From positions 1 through 64,000 of the forward strand of contig NZ_JAGGOO010000110.1 in the NCBI RefSeq assembly GCF_018614415.1: a DNA stretch of 64,000 bases, in the 5' to 3' direction. Below are positions 7,472-16,208 of this stretch, piece by piece (the stretch's first letter is position 1; the number at the start of each line of letters is the position of its first letter). The notes beneath the pieces are model-generated. The model was not told the DNA's origin and did no database searches. It was given only the letters and a program-made list of their open reading frames with translations. The position numbers and the translations under genes are program-made. The DNA is from Streptomyces sp. ISL-12 (GTDB lineage Bacteria > Actinomycetota > Actinomycetes > Streptomycetales > Streptomycetaceae).

Positions 7472-9655
7472 ATGGCGAACGGTGAACTCCACGGGTACGG
7501 GCCGCTGCTGGACACCTTCGTGCCCCGGGCGGTCGGCCTGGACGCGCGGGGCAAGGGCACCCGGCCCGGCTGGCCCGGCGGCGCCCCGGTCATCAGGATC
7601 TACGGAGGGCGCGGGACGGGCCGGACGGCGGTGTGCCAGGCCCTGCACGACCGGTACGTCAACCGGCTGCACGTCGCCAAGTGGCCCGCGACCGACCGGG
7701 CGGTCCCGGCCGTGGCGCCGCCGGCGGACGGCGCGGGCCTGCTCGCCTCCCGCCCGCTGGCGGCCCTCGCCTGGCTGGTCCACGAGCTGAACGCCGGCGT
7801 GCCGAGGTTCGGGCGCATCGCGTTCCCCCGGTTCACCTGTGCCGTACTGGCCGTCGTCACCCTGGAGGAGTCGGCGCCGCGGGCCGACCCGGACGGTCCG
7901 AGCCCGGCCGAGCTGGCGACGTTCCAGCGGCAGCGGCAGGACCTGGAGCAGGCGCTGGAGGACTCGGCCGGCGAACCCGCCGTACGGGAACGCTTCGGTG
8001 CCCTGGTGGACGCGACGGTCCCGCTGCTGCGGTGGATCCCGGTGCTGGCGCCGCTGGAGGACCTGGTGCGGGAGCTGCTGCGCCAGGCCCGTCGGGGCCG
8101 CGGCGGCCAGGGGCTGGACGCGGCGGCGCTGCGGTGGTGGGACGAGCGGCCGCTCGGCGTCCCGGGCACCGGGATCGAGAAACTGCTGCGGTACGCGCAG
8201 CACCTGGGCTTCGAGCTTCCGGCCCCCGCCCGCGACGACCTGGAACGGCGGCTGGCCGCGGCGTTCTTCGCCGACATCGACGCCTACTACCGGGCCTGGC
8301 ACTTCTTCACCCGCCCGCTGCCCCTGGTCGTCCTGGACGACACGCACACCCCCACCGGCGAGCGCCTGTTCGACCTGCTGCTGACCGCGTACGCCGAGGC
8401 CGCGGGGCCGGACGCCGGCCGGGGCGCGGACGTCAGCCGTCCCGTGCTCGTCAGCACCCGGCTCGGCGCGGGCCCCGGCGGGGCACCGGGCCGGGACCGG
8501 CACCCGGCCGACGTGACGAGGATCGGCACGCTCGCCTGGGAGAGCCCGCGGGGACGGTCACCCGACGCCTGGCAGCTGTGGCTCAGGGCGCCGGCGCTGC
8601 GGACCGCGGACATCGCGGCCGCCCTCGGCACGGGCTGCCCCCGGGGGCTGCCCGATGTGACCGGGCAGATCAGCGCCGGCCGCGCGGGCCTGGCCCGGCC
8701 GCTGATCGACGCCGCCCGGCAGGACCTGCGCCGCGGCCGGGACAGTGTGCTGCGCCGGTGCGCGACCGAGGGCCTGGGCCGCGCGCTGCTCGGCCTCCCC
8801 CCGGCGGGCCCGGCCGAGGAGGCGAGCGTCGCGGACGTACTGCTGCACTACCTGGTGCCCGAACGGTCGCTGATCGAGCCCCTGCTGCCCTGGGCCGTGG
8901 CGCTGCGCCTCGACGACGTACGGCGGCTGCCGGGGCCCGGGGACGGCGAGGAGCCGGCTGGGGACCGGGTGCGGGCCTTTCTGCGGGCCGGGCACTGGGA
9001 CCGGTCCCCCTGGGCGGGCGAGGCGGGCTTCGTGCCCCCGGTCGGCGACCGGACCCTGCGCGAACTGCTGCTGCACCGGCTGCGGGCCGAGTGCACCCCC
9101 GCCCGCCGGGGGCCCGACGCCTTCGCGTACTGGACACGGCTGCACTCGGCCGCCGCCGCCCACTACGGCCGGGCCGCCGCCGACGACGACCGGGACGCGC
9201 TGATCGCCCGGCTCCACCACACCCTGGCCCTGGGACACCGTGAGGAGGCCGTGGCCGGACTGCATCAACTGTTCGGCACCGACGACCGGCGCTCCTGGCT
9301 GGCCGCCGTGCAGTTCGTCTGCGCGGCCCCCCGGCCCCCGGACGGCTACACGGAGCAGCACCCGGAGGGGCCCGGTTACTGCCCGGCCTGTCCCGGGCCG
9401 CGTCCCGACGGCCGGCACCGGGCCGTCGCGGCGCTGGTGACCCGCCTCCAGGACCTGTCCACGCTCTCCTCCCTCTACACGGACGACCCGGACAGCCCGG
9501 ACAACCGGCTGCGCCAGTTGCTCAGCGGCTTCGACATCGCCTACGACGACCAGGACATCGCCACCGTGGAGGCCGCCCGGCTCTGGCCGGCGCTGCTCGC
9601 CCAGGGGCGGCGCGTTCCCGAACTGCCCGTTCCGGCCGAGCGAAGGGACCACTGA
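7472..9655 (+). CDS. Large P-loop NTPase of unknown function
   Basis: 727 residues. A Walker A-like loop GGRGTGRT lies at residues 45-52, with Arg in place of the usual Lys, and a Walker B-like LVVLDDTHT near 285-292. The rest is alpha-helical without recognised domains, apart from a GYCPACPGP Cys pair near residue 635. No membrane segment was seen. This looks like a STAND/AAA-type regulatory ATPase rather than a transporter subunit. The next gene begins one base after the stop (TGA-C-GTG), so the pair is translationally coupled and likely works together. The function is unknown. The gene interrupts an otherwise catabolic region and points the other way from its neighbours. Confidence 0.75.
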   Translation: MANGELHGYGPLLDTFVPRAVGLDARGKGTRPGWPGGAPVIRIYGGRGTGRTAVCQALHDRYVNRLHVAKWPATDRAVPAVAPPADGAGLLASRPLAALAWLVHELNAGVPRFGRIAFPRFTCAVLAVVTLEESAPRADPDGPSPAELATFQRQRQDLEQALEDSAGEPAVRERFGALVDATVPLLRWIPVLAPLEDLVRELLRQARRGRGGQGLDAAALRWWDERPLGVPGTGIEKLLRYAQHLGFELPAPARDDLERRLAAAFFADIDAYYRAWHFFTRPLPLVVLDDTHTPTGERLFDLLLTAYAEAAGPDAGRGADVSRPVLVSTRLGAGPGGAPGRDRHPADVTRIGTLAWESPRGRSPDAWQLWLRAPALRTADIAAALGTGCPRGLPDVTGQISAGRAGLARPLIDAARQDLRRGRDSVLRRCATEGLGRALLGLPPAGPAEEASVADVLLHYLVPERSLIEPLLPWAVALRLDDVRRLPGPGDGEEPAGDRVRAFLRAGHWDRSPWAGEAGFVPPVGDRTLRELLLHRLRAECTPARRGPDAFAYWTRLHSAAAAHYGRAAADDDRDALIARLHHTLALGHREEAVAGLHQLFGTDDRRSWLAAVQFVCAAPRPPDGYTEQHPEGPGYCPACPGPRPDGRHRAVAALVTRLQDLSTLSSLYTDDPDSPDNRLRQLLSGFDIAYDDQDIATVEAARLWPALLAQGRRVPELPVPAERRDH

Positions 9656-9656
9656 C

Positions 9657-11291
9657 GTGCCGGCACCCGAGTTCTGGCCCGGATGGCTGCTGTTCGGCGG
9701 GGCGAGCGCGCTCGTCGTCGCCGTGGCACTGGTCCTGTGGTGGGTGTGGCACGCCGGTGTCGACCACCGCGTCCGCAACGCCGTCGCCGCCGTCTGCGCC
9801 GTCGTCGCGGGCGGCGCGGTGGCCGTCGTCTGCTGGACGGCCGCGCTGCCGGACTACTGCCAGAGCGGAAACGAACGGCTGGTCCGGGAGGACGGCCAGT
9901 GTGTGGGGATCAGCGACGGCGGCTATGTGTTCGACGACGCCCTCGCCGCCGTGTCCGCGCGGATCGAGGAACTCAACGACCGTGTCGAGCAGGGCGACAC
10001 GCCGTACGCCACCATCGCCCTGATGATCCCCATGACGCCCGGCGAGGAGAGCGCGGCGGACCGCGCCCAGTTGCTGCGCGAGGTCCAGGGTGCCTATCTC
10101 GCGCAGTACCGGGCCGACGTGGTGGCCCCGGAGGACGTGCCCGTCCGGCTCGTCCTCGCCAACCCGGGCCGGGACCTCGAACACGGCCGGCGGGTGGCCG
10201 ACTGGCTCGCCGAGATGGCCGCCTCCGACGAGGACCGGCTGCGGGCGGTGTTCGGGTTCAACCTCAGTGTCCAGGAGAACGCCGACACCATCGGCTATCT
10301 CACCCGGGAGAAGAAGATCCCGGTGGTGGGCGGCCCCATCACCGCCACCGGTCTCGCCGACGGCGGGAAGACGCCGTACCCCGGCCTGGTGAAGGTGGTG
10401 CCGTCCAACCACGACCAGGCGCGGGCACTGCGGCACTACCTGGACGAGGACGACACGAAGTCCTTCCTCATCGAGGACATCAGCGGCACCGACCTGTACG
10501 CGAAGTCCCTGCGGGAGGCGTTCCGCGAGGTCACCAGGAACGCGGCGAGCGGCCCGGAGCAGTACGACGCCCAGCGGGTGACCAACAACGACTTCCAGCA
10601 GATGGTGAACAACATCTGCGACTCCCGGGCCACCACCCTGTACTTCGCCGGACGGCCGGCCGCGCTCGCCCAGCTGATCAACGCGCTGGGCCGGCGCGGC
10701 TGCACCGACCGGCATCTGACCCTCGTCACCGTCTCCGGGGCGTCGACCATCACCCTGGAGCCGAGCCTCGACTGGGGCGCGCTCACCCGGGGCAAGGGCC
10801 TGACCGTGGAGTACGCCACCATCACCCACCCGGACGTGTGGGCGGCGGGCGGCAGCCCCGCGCCGCCCTCGACCGGCGGCTCGCCCGCGGACCTCGCGAA
10901 ACTGACCGGGCTGCTGGAGCCGGACGCCGCGCACGATCCGGGGGACATCGGCGCCACCGACCTCTCCGACGGGCGCACCATCACCATGTACGACTCGGCG
11001 CTGACCGCCATCACCGGCATCGAGAACCGGGTGACCGAGAAGGGCGAGGTGCCGGATCTCGCGGCCATCGGGGAGGCGTGGCGCCGGCTGCACGGCGTGC
11101 ACAGGGTGCCCGGGGCGAGCGGGTGGATCTGCCTGAGCGGCGACGGCACCCCGTACGACAAGGCGGTGGCGATCGTCCGGCTGGTGGCCGAGGGCGGCGA
11201 AGGGCCCGGCGGGCACCTCGCCTACCAGGGGGTGGCGTGGCCGACCGGCCGGCCGCTGACCGCCGAGCGGTGTCTGAACACCAAGGGCTGA
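9657..11291 (+). CDS. Membrane-tethered periplasmic-binding-protein-like protein
   Basis: 544 residues. Two hydrophobic segments (about 8-30 and 42-62) precede a large extracytoplasmic domain that resembles a type 1 periplasmic-binding fold (LivK/leucine-binding type). It has IALMIPMT, a VFGFNLS strand, a KIPVVGGPITATGL strand, and SFLIEDISGTDLYAKSL. Paired Cys residues (YCQSG...GQCVG, and NNICD, RRGCTD) suggest disulfides outside the cell. GTG 9657 is the start since it is one base past the NTPase stop. Without permease or ABC genes nearby, it is unlikely to be an importer subunit. A sensor that signals to the coupled NTPase is the simplest reading, but that is inference. Confidence 0.75.
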   Translation: MPAPEFWPGWLLFGGASALVVAVALVLWWVWHAGVDHRVRNAVAAVCAVVAGGAVAVVCWTAALPDYCQSGNERLVREDGQCVGISDGGYVFDDALAAVSARIEELNDRVEQGDTPYATIALMIPMTPGEESAADRAQLLREVQGAYLAQYRADVVAPEDVPVRLVLANPGRDLEHGRRVADWLAEMAASDEDRLRAVFGFNLSVQENADTIGYLTREKKIPVVGGPITATGLADGGKTPYPGLVKVVPSNHDQARALRHYLDEDDTKSFLIEDISGTDLYAKSLREAFREVTRNAASGPEQYDAQRVTNNDFQQMVNNICDSRATTLYFAGRPAALAQLINALGRRGCTDRHLTLVTVSGASTITLEPSLDWGALTRGKGLTVEYATITHPDVWAAGGSPAPPSTGGSPADLAKLTGLLEPDAAHDPGDIGATDLSDGRTITMYDSALTAITGIENRVTEKGEVPDLAAIGEAWRRLHGVHRVPGASGWICLSGDGTPYDKAVAIVRLVAEGGEGPGGHLAYQGVAWPTGRPLTAERCLNTKG

Positions 11292-11313
11292 GCCGGTCCC
11301 CTTCCCCGCGCCG

Positions 11314-12318
11314 TCAGAACTCGTTGCCCCAGCAGTAGCGCGCGATCGTCTCCACGAGCACCAGTTTGCGGCGCTGGTCCTCGGCGGTCAGCAGCGGCCG
11401 CGCCGCGACGTCCGCGAAGCCCCGGGACGGGGACACGGCCGCGTCCTCCAGGTCGGCGAACGCCTCCAGCGGGTCGATGCGGGACATCACCGTGTCGATG
11501 TCCTCCAGTGCCGGAACGGTCGCGTCGACCACGCCCAGGCAGAAGTCCCGCCCCTCGGGCAGCGCCCGCACCAGGTCCGTCTCGGCCGCGGTGCCCTGGT
11601 CGAAAGGGAGCACCCAGCGGTCGGCGGGAAGGCCGGCGTACATCCGCTCGGCGCGGGCGCGGTCCACGGCGGCCGGTGCCGCCCAGCCCGGGGCCACGGC
11701 GACGCGGACGCCCTCGGGCCGCTCGGCCGGCCGTACGGCCTGCGCGTCCACTGCGAGGGCGTCGTCGAAGGACAGGGCGCCACCGGGGGCCGGTTCGGTC
11801 CCGGCCTGGCCGAGCAGGAGCGGGTTGTTGAGCTGGATCAGGCGGACGCCGCCGGCGACCAGCGCGGCGATCTCCGCCCGCACGATCTCCGCGAGGGCCT
11901 CGCCGAGTTCGCGGGCGGAGGAGATGCCGAGGCCGGGTTGGTACGTGGTGGCCGCGAGGTACGCCGGGGAGGGCAGGGACACCTTCGGGGCGATCAGGGT
12001 CAGCTCGCTCAGCCGGGCGGCCCGGTCGGCGAGCGGCGGGCCGTCCGCCTTCGGCAGGGACTCGGCGACCCAGCGGACCAGACCGTCGGGGCCCGTCTCG
12101 TCGGTACGGCGGAACCCGGTGACGCGGTCGAGGACGGCACCGCGGAAGTCCTCGCACGGGAAGTCGCCGTCGGTGACGACGGTGGAGCGCAGCTTGCGCT
12201 GGTCGACGACGGCCTCGGCGACCGCGTCCGCCACGGAGTCCGGGTCGTCGCGCACGAGGCCGGCCGGGCGGACCAGGCTGCCGTGGTGGTCGATGCGGTA
12301 GTTGTACGTGTCCGCCAT
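11314..12318 (-). CDS. MetE C-terminal-like (UROD/MetE superfamily) protein lacking zinc ligands
   Basis: 334 residues with the fold of the cobalamin-independent methionine synthase catalytic domain. N-terminal RIDHHGSLVRP (8-18) and the late LGVVDATVPALED (261-273) match the family. However, the HxC zinc-ligand strand is replaced by VRVAVAPG (204-211) and the final Cys region reads VSPSRGFADV (295-304), so the zinc site of MetE is absent. It is therefore not a normal methionine synthase. Some relatives transfer alkyl groups to thiols (epoxyalkane:coenzyme M transferase) but these also need zinc. It is the last gene of the seven-gene operon and starts 2 bp after the GlcG-like gene. Role unknown. 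Confidence 0.75.
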   Translation of the reverse strand: MADTYNYRIDHHGSLVRPAGLVRDDPDSVADAVAEAVVDQRKLRSTVVTDGDFPCEDFRGAVLDRVTGFRRTDETGPDGLVRWVAESLPKADGPPLADRAARLSELTLIAPKVSLPSPAYLAATTYQPGLGISSARELGEALAEIVRAEIAALVAGGVRLIQLNNPLLLGQAGTEPAPGGALSFDDALAVDAQAVRPAERPEGVRVAVAPGWAAPAAVDRARAERMYAGLPADRWVLPFDQGTAAETDLVRALPEGRDFCLGVVDATVPALEDIDTVMSRIDPLEAFADLEDAAVSPSRGFADVAARPLLTAEDQRRKLVLVETIARYCWGNEF

Positions 12319-12320
12319 GG

Positions 12321-12785
12321 TCAGCTCTCCTTCGGGGAGCCGGCGACACCCCAGGCCGCGAACTCCAGCTCGTAGCCGAGGGATGCGAGCACCTCGTCGG
12401 CGATGGTCTGGTCCTCCTCGGCGGTGCCGCCGGCGACGCCGAGGCCGCCGATGACCTCGCCGTCCTTCTTGATGGTGACGCTGCCGTCGGTGGCCATGAT
12501 GGGCAGGGCGGCGCCGGGGAGCTGGGAGAGCTGGGAGAAGAAGACGGGCTGGCTCTCCTGCCACTTCTTCAGCATCCTGCCGGGGCGCTGCATCACGGCG
12601 GCGGTGTAGGCCTTGGCGCGGGCGATGTCGGGGGTGAGCGGGCGGGCGCCGTCGGAGCGGCGGACGGCGACGACGAAGCCGCCGGCGTCGACGACGGCGA
12701 CGCTCACCGCCTTGCCGACGCCCTGCGCGCGCTTGAACGCGGCGGCGATGATCTCCTCGGCGGCGTCGAGGCTGATACTGCTCAT
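12321..12785 (-). CDS. GlcG/HbpS family protein
   Basis: 154 residues of the GlcG/HbpS/PduO-C fold. Typical are SISLDAAEEIIAAAFKRA at the N-terminus, SVAVVDAGGFVVAVRRSDGA, and the late GEVIGGLGVAGGTAEEDQTIA motif. Members bind heme or cobalamin, or are found next to glycolate and aromatic degradation genes without a proven role. Its ATG overlaps the stop of the alpha/beta hydrolase (ATGA), showing tight coupling. It probably has a small-molecule binding or accessory role in this pathway. Confidence 0.85.
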   Translation of the reverse strand: MSSISLDAAEEIIAAAFKRAQGVGKAVSVAVVDAGGFVVAVRRSDGARPLTPDIARAKAYTAAVMQRPGRMLKKWQESQPVFFSQLSQLPGAALPIMATDGSVTIKKDGEVIGGLGVAGGTAEEDQTIADEVLASLGYELEFAAWGVAGSPKES

Positions 12786-13570
12786 AGGGCGGCTTCCTCC
12801 GGGGCGGTGAGGGTGCGGCGCAGCCGGGCGACAGCGGCGTTGTAGGGCCCGGGCGTCTCCCAGTACATGGAGTGCGGGGCGCCGGGGACGATCTCCAGGT
12901 GGGAGCCGGGCAGCAGTTCGTGAGCGCGGGTGACGGTCTTGACGCCGAGCACCGCGTCCTTCTCACCGGCCAGGAAGGCGACCTTGACGCCGGCCTGCTG
13001 GATCTCGTCCAGGGTCGGGCCGTCGGTGTCGAGGTTGCGCAGGTCCTGCATCCTGGCCACGTTGAACGTGCCCATCTGCTGGAACAGGAAGGTGAGGTCG
13101 GCGCGTTCGGTCTGGAACGCCTTGGTCAGCAGCCGGTCGACGACGGGCAGCTTGACGGCCTCGGCGCGGTCGGCGGCGGCCAGTTCCCGCAGCTCGGGGT
13201 GGCCGATGCCGCCGAGGGAGTGGCCGAGGACGACGGAGGAGACCCGGTCGGGGCGCATGAGGCCGGCGCGCAGGGCGGCGACGGAGCCGATGGACTGGCC
13301 GACCAGCATGACGTCGGTCAGATCCTCCTTGTCGAGGACCGCGAGCACGTCACCGGGGAAGTCCTGGCCGTCGAACTCGGGCATCGAGCTGTCGGACTTG
13401 CCGAAGCCGCGCAGGTCGAAGGTGACCACGGTGAACTCGTCACGCAGGGCTGCGACCTGTTGCCACCAGATGGCGTGGTGGCCACCGCTGCCGTGCACGA
13501 ACATGATCGCCGGGCCGCTGCCGTGGCGCTCGTAGTAGACGGCGGTGCCGTCGGAGTCGGCGAAGGGCAT
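12782..13570 (-). CDS. Alpha/beta hydrolase (meta-cleavage product hydrolase candidate)
   Basis: 262 residues, alpha/beta hydrolase fold. The oxyanion motif HGSGG (26-30) and the nucleophile elbow GQSIG (Ser93) are clear, followed by GEKDAVLG (acid) and PGAPHSMYWE (catalytic His) in the right order. In an operon with an extradiol dioxygenase such a protein most often cleaves the C-C bond of the ring-fission product, though an esterase or lactonase role is possible. The start is ATG 13570, and the 3' end overlaps the GlcG-like gene by 4 bp. Confidence 0.8.
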   Translation of the reverse strand: MPFADSDGTAVYYERHGSGPAIMFVHGSGGHHAIWWQQVAALRDEFTVVTFDLRGFGKSDSSMPEFDGQDFPGDVLAVLDKEDLTDVMLVGQSIGSVAALRAGLMRPDRVSSVVLGHSLGGIGHPELRELAAADRAEAVKLPVVDRLLTKAFQTERADLTFLFQQMGTFNVARMQDLRNLDTDGPTLDEIQQAGVKVAFLAGEKDAVLGVKTVTRAHELLPGSHLEIVPGAPHSMYWETPGPYNAAVARLRRTLTAPEEAAL

Positions 13571-13596
13571 GGGATGCAACTCCTCAGCAGCAGCGG

Positions 13597-13968
13597 TCAG
13601 TTGGGGCGCTTGGCGTGGTGGACCAGCTCGATCATGGTGTGGTCGGGGTCGTGGATGTAGCAGAACTTGGACTGGTTCTCGGGGCGCTGAACGGGCCGGG
13701 TGTGCCGGATGCCCAGCTCCTTGAGGTGGGCGAGGAACTCGTCCCAGTCGTCGACCTCGACGGCGAAGTGGTAGGGCGCCATGCGCTCCATCTCCTCGAC
13801 CGGGGTGAAGTGCAGGTCGAAGGTGCCGCGGGTCATCAGCACCACGCGGGTGTTGGACTTGGGCATGATCCGCTTCATGCCGAAGACCTTGGCGTACCAC
13901 TCGGCGGTCCGGTCGGGGTCGGTGGTGGGGAAGTTGACGTGGTGGATGTAGCGGGGTGCTGCGCTCAT
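13597..13968 (-). CDS. VOC-family protein (glyoxalase/dioxygenase fold)
   Basis: 123 residues, one vicinal-oxygen-chelate module pair. It carries IHHVNFPTTDPDRTAEWY at the start and YIHDPDHTMIELVHH at the end, so the metal residues His (HHV) and Glu (IEL) are kept. Small VOC proteins of this kind act as glyoxalases, isomerases or partners of ring-cleavage enzymes. Its ATG overlaps the stop of the upstream FAH-fold gene (ATGA), so it is co-expressed with the meta-cleavage genes. The reaction is unknown. Confidence 0.8.
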   Translation of the reverse strand: MSAAPRYIHHVNFPTTDPDRTAEWYAKVFGMKRIMPKSNTRVVLMTRGTFDLHFTPVEEMERMAPYHFAVEVDDWDEFLAHLKELGIRHTRPVQRPENQSKFCYIHDPDHTMIELVHHAKRPN

Positions 13969-14738
13969 GAGTCGTTCCCTTCCAGGTGTACGGGGTTGGA
14001 GAGCGTGCCGATGCCGCTGATGCCGACCTCGACGGTGTCACCGGGTTCGAGCGGGCAGACGGACTCGGCACCCATCCAGAGCACGTCGCCGGGGTGCAGG
14101 GTGATGTGCCGGGTGATCTCGACGATGTAGTCGTACGGGTCGAAGACCATGTCGCCGGTGGCGAACTCGGCCCGGGTGACGCCGTTGACGCGCAGGGTGG
14201 TGGTCTGCGCGAGGGCGTCGACGTCGGTCTCGATCCAGGGGCCCATCGGCTTGAAGGTGTCGCTGTTCTTGCCGCGCCAGAGGGTGCGGTCCTGGTGCTG
14301 CCAGGTGCGGGCGCTGATGTCGTTGCCGACGGTCCAGCCGAAGACCGCCTTGCGGGCCTGGTCGTGGGTGGCGTGCCTGAGGGTGCGGCCGATGACGGCG
14401 ACGAGTTCGGGTTCGGCCTCGAAGCGGCCGGTGACCTCGGCCGGTTTCACGATCGGCGTGAGGTGGCCGGTGAGTGCGTTGTTGGCCCGGTAGCCGACTT
14501 CGGGGCGCTCGGGCGTCGGCACCCCGGCGTGGGCGATGTGCCGGGGGTAGTTCAGGCCGACGGCGTAGAAGACGGGCGGGACGACGGGCGGCAGCCAGTG
14601 GGCGCCCTCGCGGGGCACGGTGCCGACGACGTCGATGCCGGTCCCTTCGAGCGGGGAGCCGGACAGCAGCTCGATGTCCCGCTCCCCCACGCGGCCCCAC
14701 ACCGCCTGTCCGCCGACCGCGACGCGCGCGTACCTCAT
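13965..14738 (-). CDS. Fumarylacetoacetate hydrolase-fold enzyme (hydratase/decarboxylase)
   Basis: 257 residues of the FAH family, which includes 2-hydroxypenta-2,4-dienoate hydratase, 4-oxalocrotonate decarboxylase and 5-carboxymethyl-2-hydroxymuconate isomerase. Signature parts are VGLNYPRHIAH, the metal Glu pair in FEAEPELVAVIG, the VGNDISAR motif and GDVLWMGAESVC near the end. It lies between an aldehyde dehydrogenase and a VOC gene with 4-bp overlaps on both sides. In a catechol meta-cleavage route it would act on the 4-oxalocrotonate or dienoate stage. Confidence 0.85.
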   Translation of the reverse strand: MRYARVAVGGQAVWGRVGERDIELLSGSPLEGTGIDVVGTVPREGAHWLPPVVPPVFYAVGLNYPRHIAHAGVPTPERPEVGYRANNALTGHLTPIVKPAEVTGRFEAEPELVAVIGRTLRHATHDQARKAVFGWTVGNDISARTWQHQDRTLWRGKNSDTFKPMGPWIETDVDALAQTTTLRVNGVTRAEFATGDMVFDPYDYIVEITRHITLHPGDVLWMGAESVCPLEPGDTVEVGISGIGTLSNPVHLEGNDS

Positions 14739-16183
14739 GGCACCAGCAGGTGGGAGACGCGCTTGGTGATCAGGTAGGCGTCGAGTGCCTCGGGGCCGCC
14801 CTCACGGCCGTAGCCGCTGTCCTTGACGCCGCCGGAGGGGGCCTCGTGGACGGAGCCGCCGCAGTGGTTGACCGACAGGATGCCGGCCTCCAGCTCGGCG
14901 GAGAGCCGCTCGGCGGTGGCGGCTGAGTCGGTGAAGCCGTAGGCGGCCAGCCCGTACGGCAGGCTGTTCGCGAGCGCGAGCGCCTCGTCGAGGTCGTGGA
15001 AGGCGACGATCGGCGCGAGCGGGCCGAACGGCTCCTCGCTCAGCAGCTCCGCGTCCTCGGGTACGCCGGTGATGACGGTCGGCGCGAAGAACCAGCCGGG
15101 GCGGTCCAGGCGTTCGCCGCCGGTGCGGATCTCGGCGCCGTGGGCGACGGCGTCGGCGGTGAGGCGCTCCATGGCCTTGAGGCGACGCTCGTTGGCGAGC
15201 GGGCCCATGGTGGTGGAGGCGTCCAGCCCGTCGCCGACCGTGACCGCCTCGGCGGCCTTGACGAACTCGGCGGTGAACTCCTCCACGAGCGACGCGTGGA
15301 CCAGGAAGCGGCTGGGCGAGGTACAGACCTGGCCGGCGTTGGCCCACTTGGCCCGGGCAGCCGTGCGGGCGGCCGTCACGGGGTCGGCGTCGGCGCAGAC
15401 GATCACCGGGGCGTGGCCGCCCAGCTCCATCAGGGAGGGCTTCATGACCTGGCCGGACCTGGCGGCGAGGAGCTTGCCGACCGGGACGGAGCCGGTGAAG
15501 GCGACCAGGCGGGTCACCGGGGAGGCGATGAGGTGCTCGGAGACCTCGGCGGGTTCACCGAAGACGAGGTTGAGGACGCCGGGCGGCAGGCCCGCGTCGG
15601 CGTAGCAGCGGACCAGTTCCATGGCGCTGGCCGGGGTCTCCTCGGACGCCTTGATGACGAGGGAGCAGCCGGCCGCGAGGGCGGAGGAGATCTTGCGGTT
15701 GGGGCCGCCGACGGGGAAGTTCCACGGGACGAACGCCGCGACGGGGCCGATGGGTTCGCGGCGCACGGTGAGGACGGTGCCGGGGTCGGTGGGGATGATG
15801 CGGCCGTAGGCGCGGCGGGCGTCGTCGGCGTGCCAGCGCAGGGTGGCGGCGGTGCGGCGGGCCTCGCCGGTGGACTCGCGCAGCGGCTTGCCCTGTTCCC
15901 GGGTGGCGGTCCGGCCGATCTCGGCGGCGCGCTCGGCGATCAGATCGGCGGCGGTGTGCAGGATGCGGGTGCGCTCGGTGACCGGGGTCGCGCGCCACAC
16001 CTGGAAGCCCTGCGCCGCCGCGTCGAGCGCGCGGTCCAGGTCGGCCGTGGTGGCCAGCGGGACGTCGCCGATCACCTCTTCGGTGGCGGGGTTCACGATC
16101 GGGGCGGTACGTCCGGTCTCGCCCTGGCACCACTCGCCCGCGATGTACATGCGGACGGCGGGGTGGCCGTGGTCGGTGGTCAT
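14735..16183 (-). CDS. NAD(P)-dependent aldehyde dehydrogenase (hydroxymuconic/succinic semialdehyde type)
   Basis: 482 residues with complete aldehyde dehydrogenase features: FVPWNFPVGGP for the NAD site, general base Glu253 in LMELGGHAP, and nucleophile Cys287 in NAGQVCTSPSRF. It is directly downstream of an extradiol dioxygenase (25-bp gap), the position expected for a 2-hydroxymuconic semialdehyde dehydrogenase that feeds the ring-fission product into the oxalocrotonate branch. The sequence type alone would also fit succinate-semialdehyde dehydrogenase. Its stop overlaps the start of the FAH-fold gene. Confidence 0.85.
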   Translation of the reverse strand: MTTDHGHPAVRMYIAGEWCQGETGRTAPIVNPATEEVIGDVPLATTADLDRALDAAAQGFQVWRATPVTERTRILHTAADLIAERAAEIGRTATREQGKPLRESTGEARRTAATLRWHADDARRAYGRIIPTDPGTVLTVRREPIGPVAAFVPWNFPVGGPNRKISSALAAGCSLVIKASEETPASAMELVRCYADAGLPPGVLNLVFGEPAEVSEHLIASPVTRLVAFTGSVPVGKLLAARSGQVMKPSLMELGGHAPVIVCADADPVTAARTAARAKWANAGQVCTSPSRFLVHASLVEEFTAEFVKAAEAVTVGDGLDASTTMGPLANERRLKAMERLTADAVAHGAEIRTGGERLDRPGWFFAPTVITGVPEDAELLSEEPFGPLAPIVAFHDLDEALALANSLPYGLAAYGFTDSAATAERLSAELEAGILSVNHCGGSVHEAPSGGVKDSGYGREGGPEALDAYLITKRVSHLLVP

Positions 16184-16208
16184 GGGTGGGTGCCCTCTCG
16201 AAAGGGTT

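Noticed and set aside
7472..11291. NTPase and binding protein as a classic ABC importer or a known anti-phage system
   Set aside because: There is no permease, signature LSGGQ, nuclease, or other defence effector; no defence family could be named from the sequence.
11314..12318. Annotation as methionine synthase (metE)
   Set aside because: The zinc ligands HxC and the late Cys are absent, and the context is catabolic, so the enzyme name would mislead.
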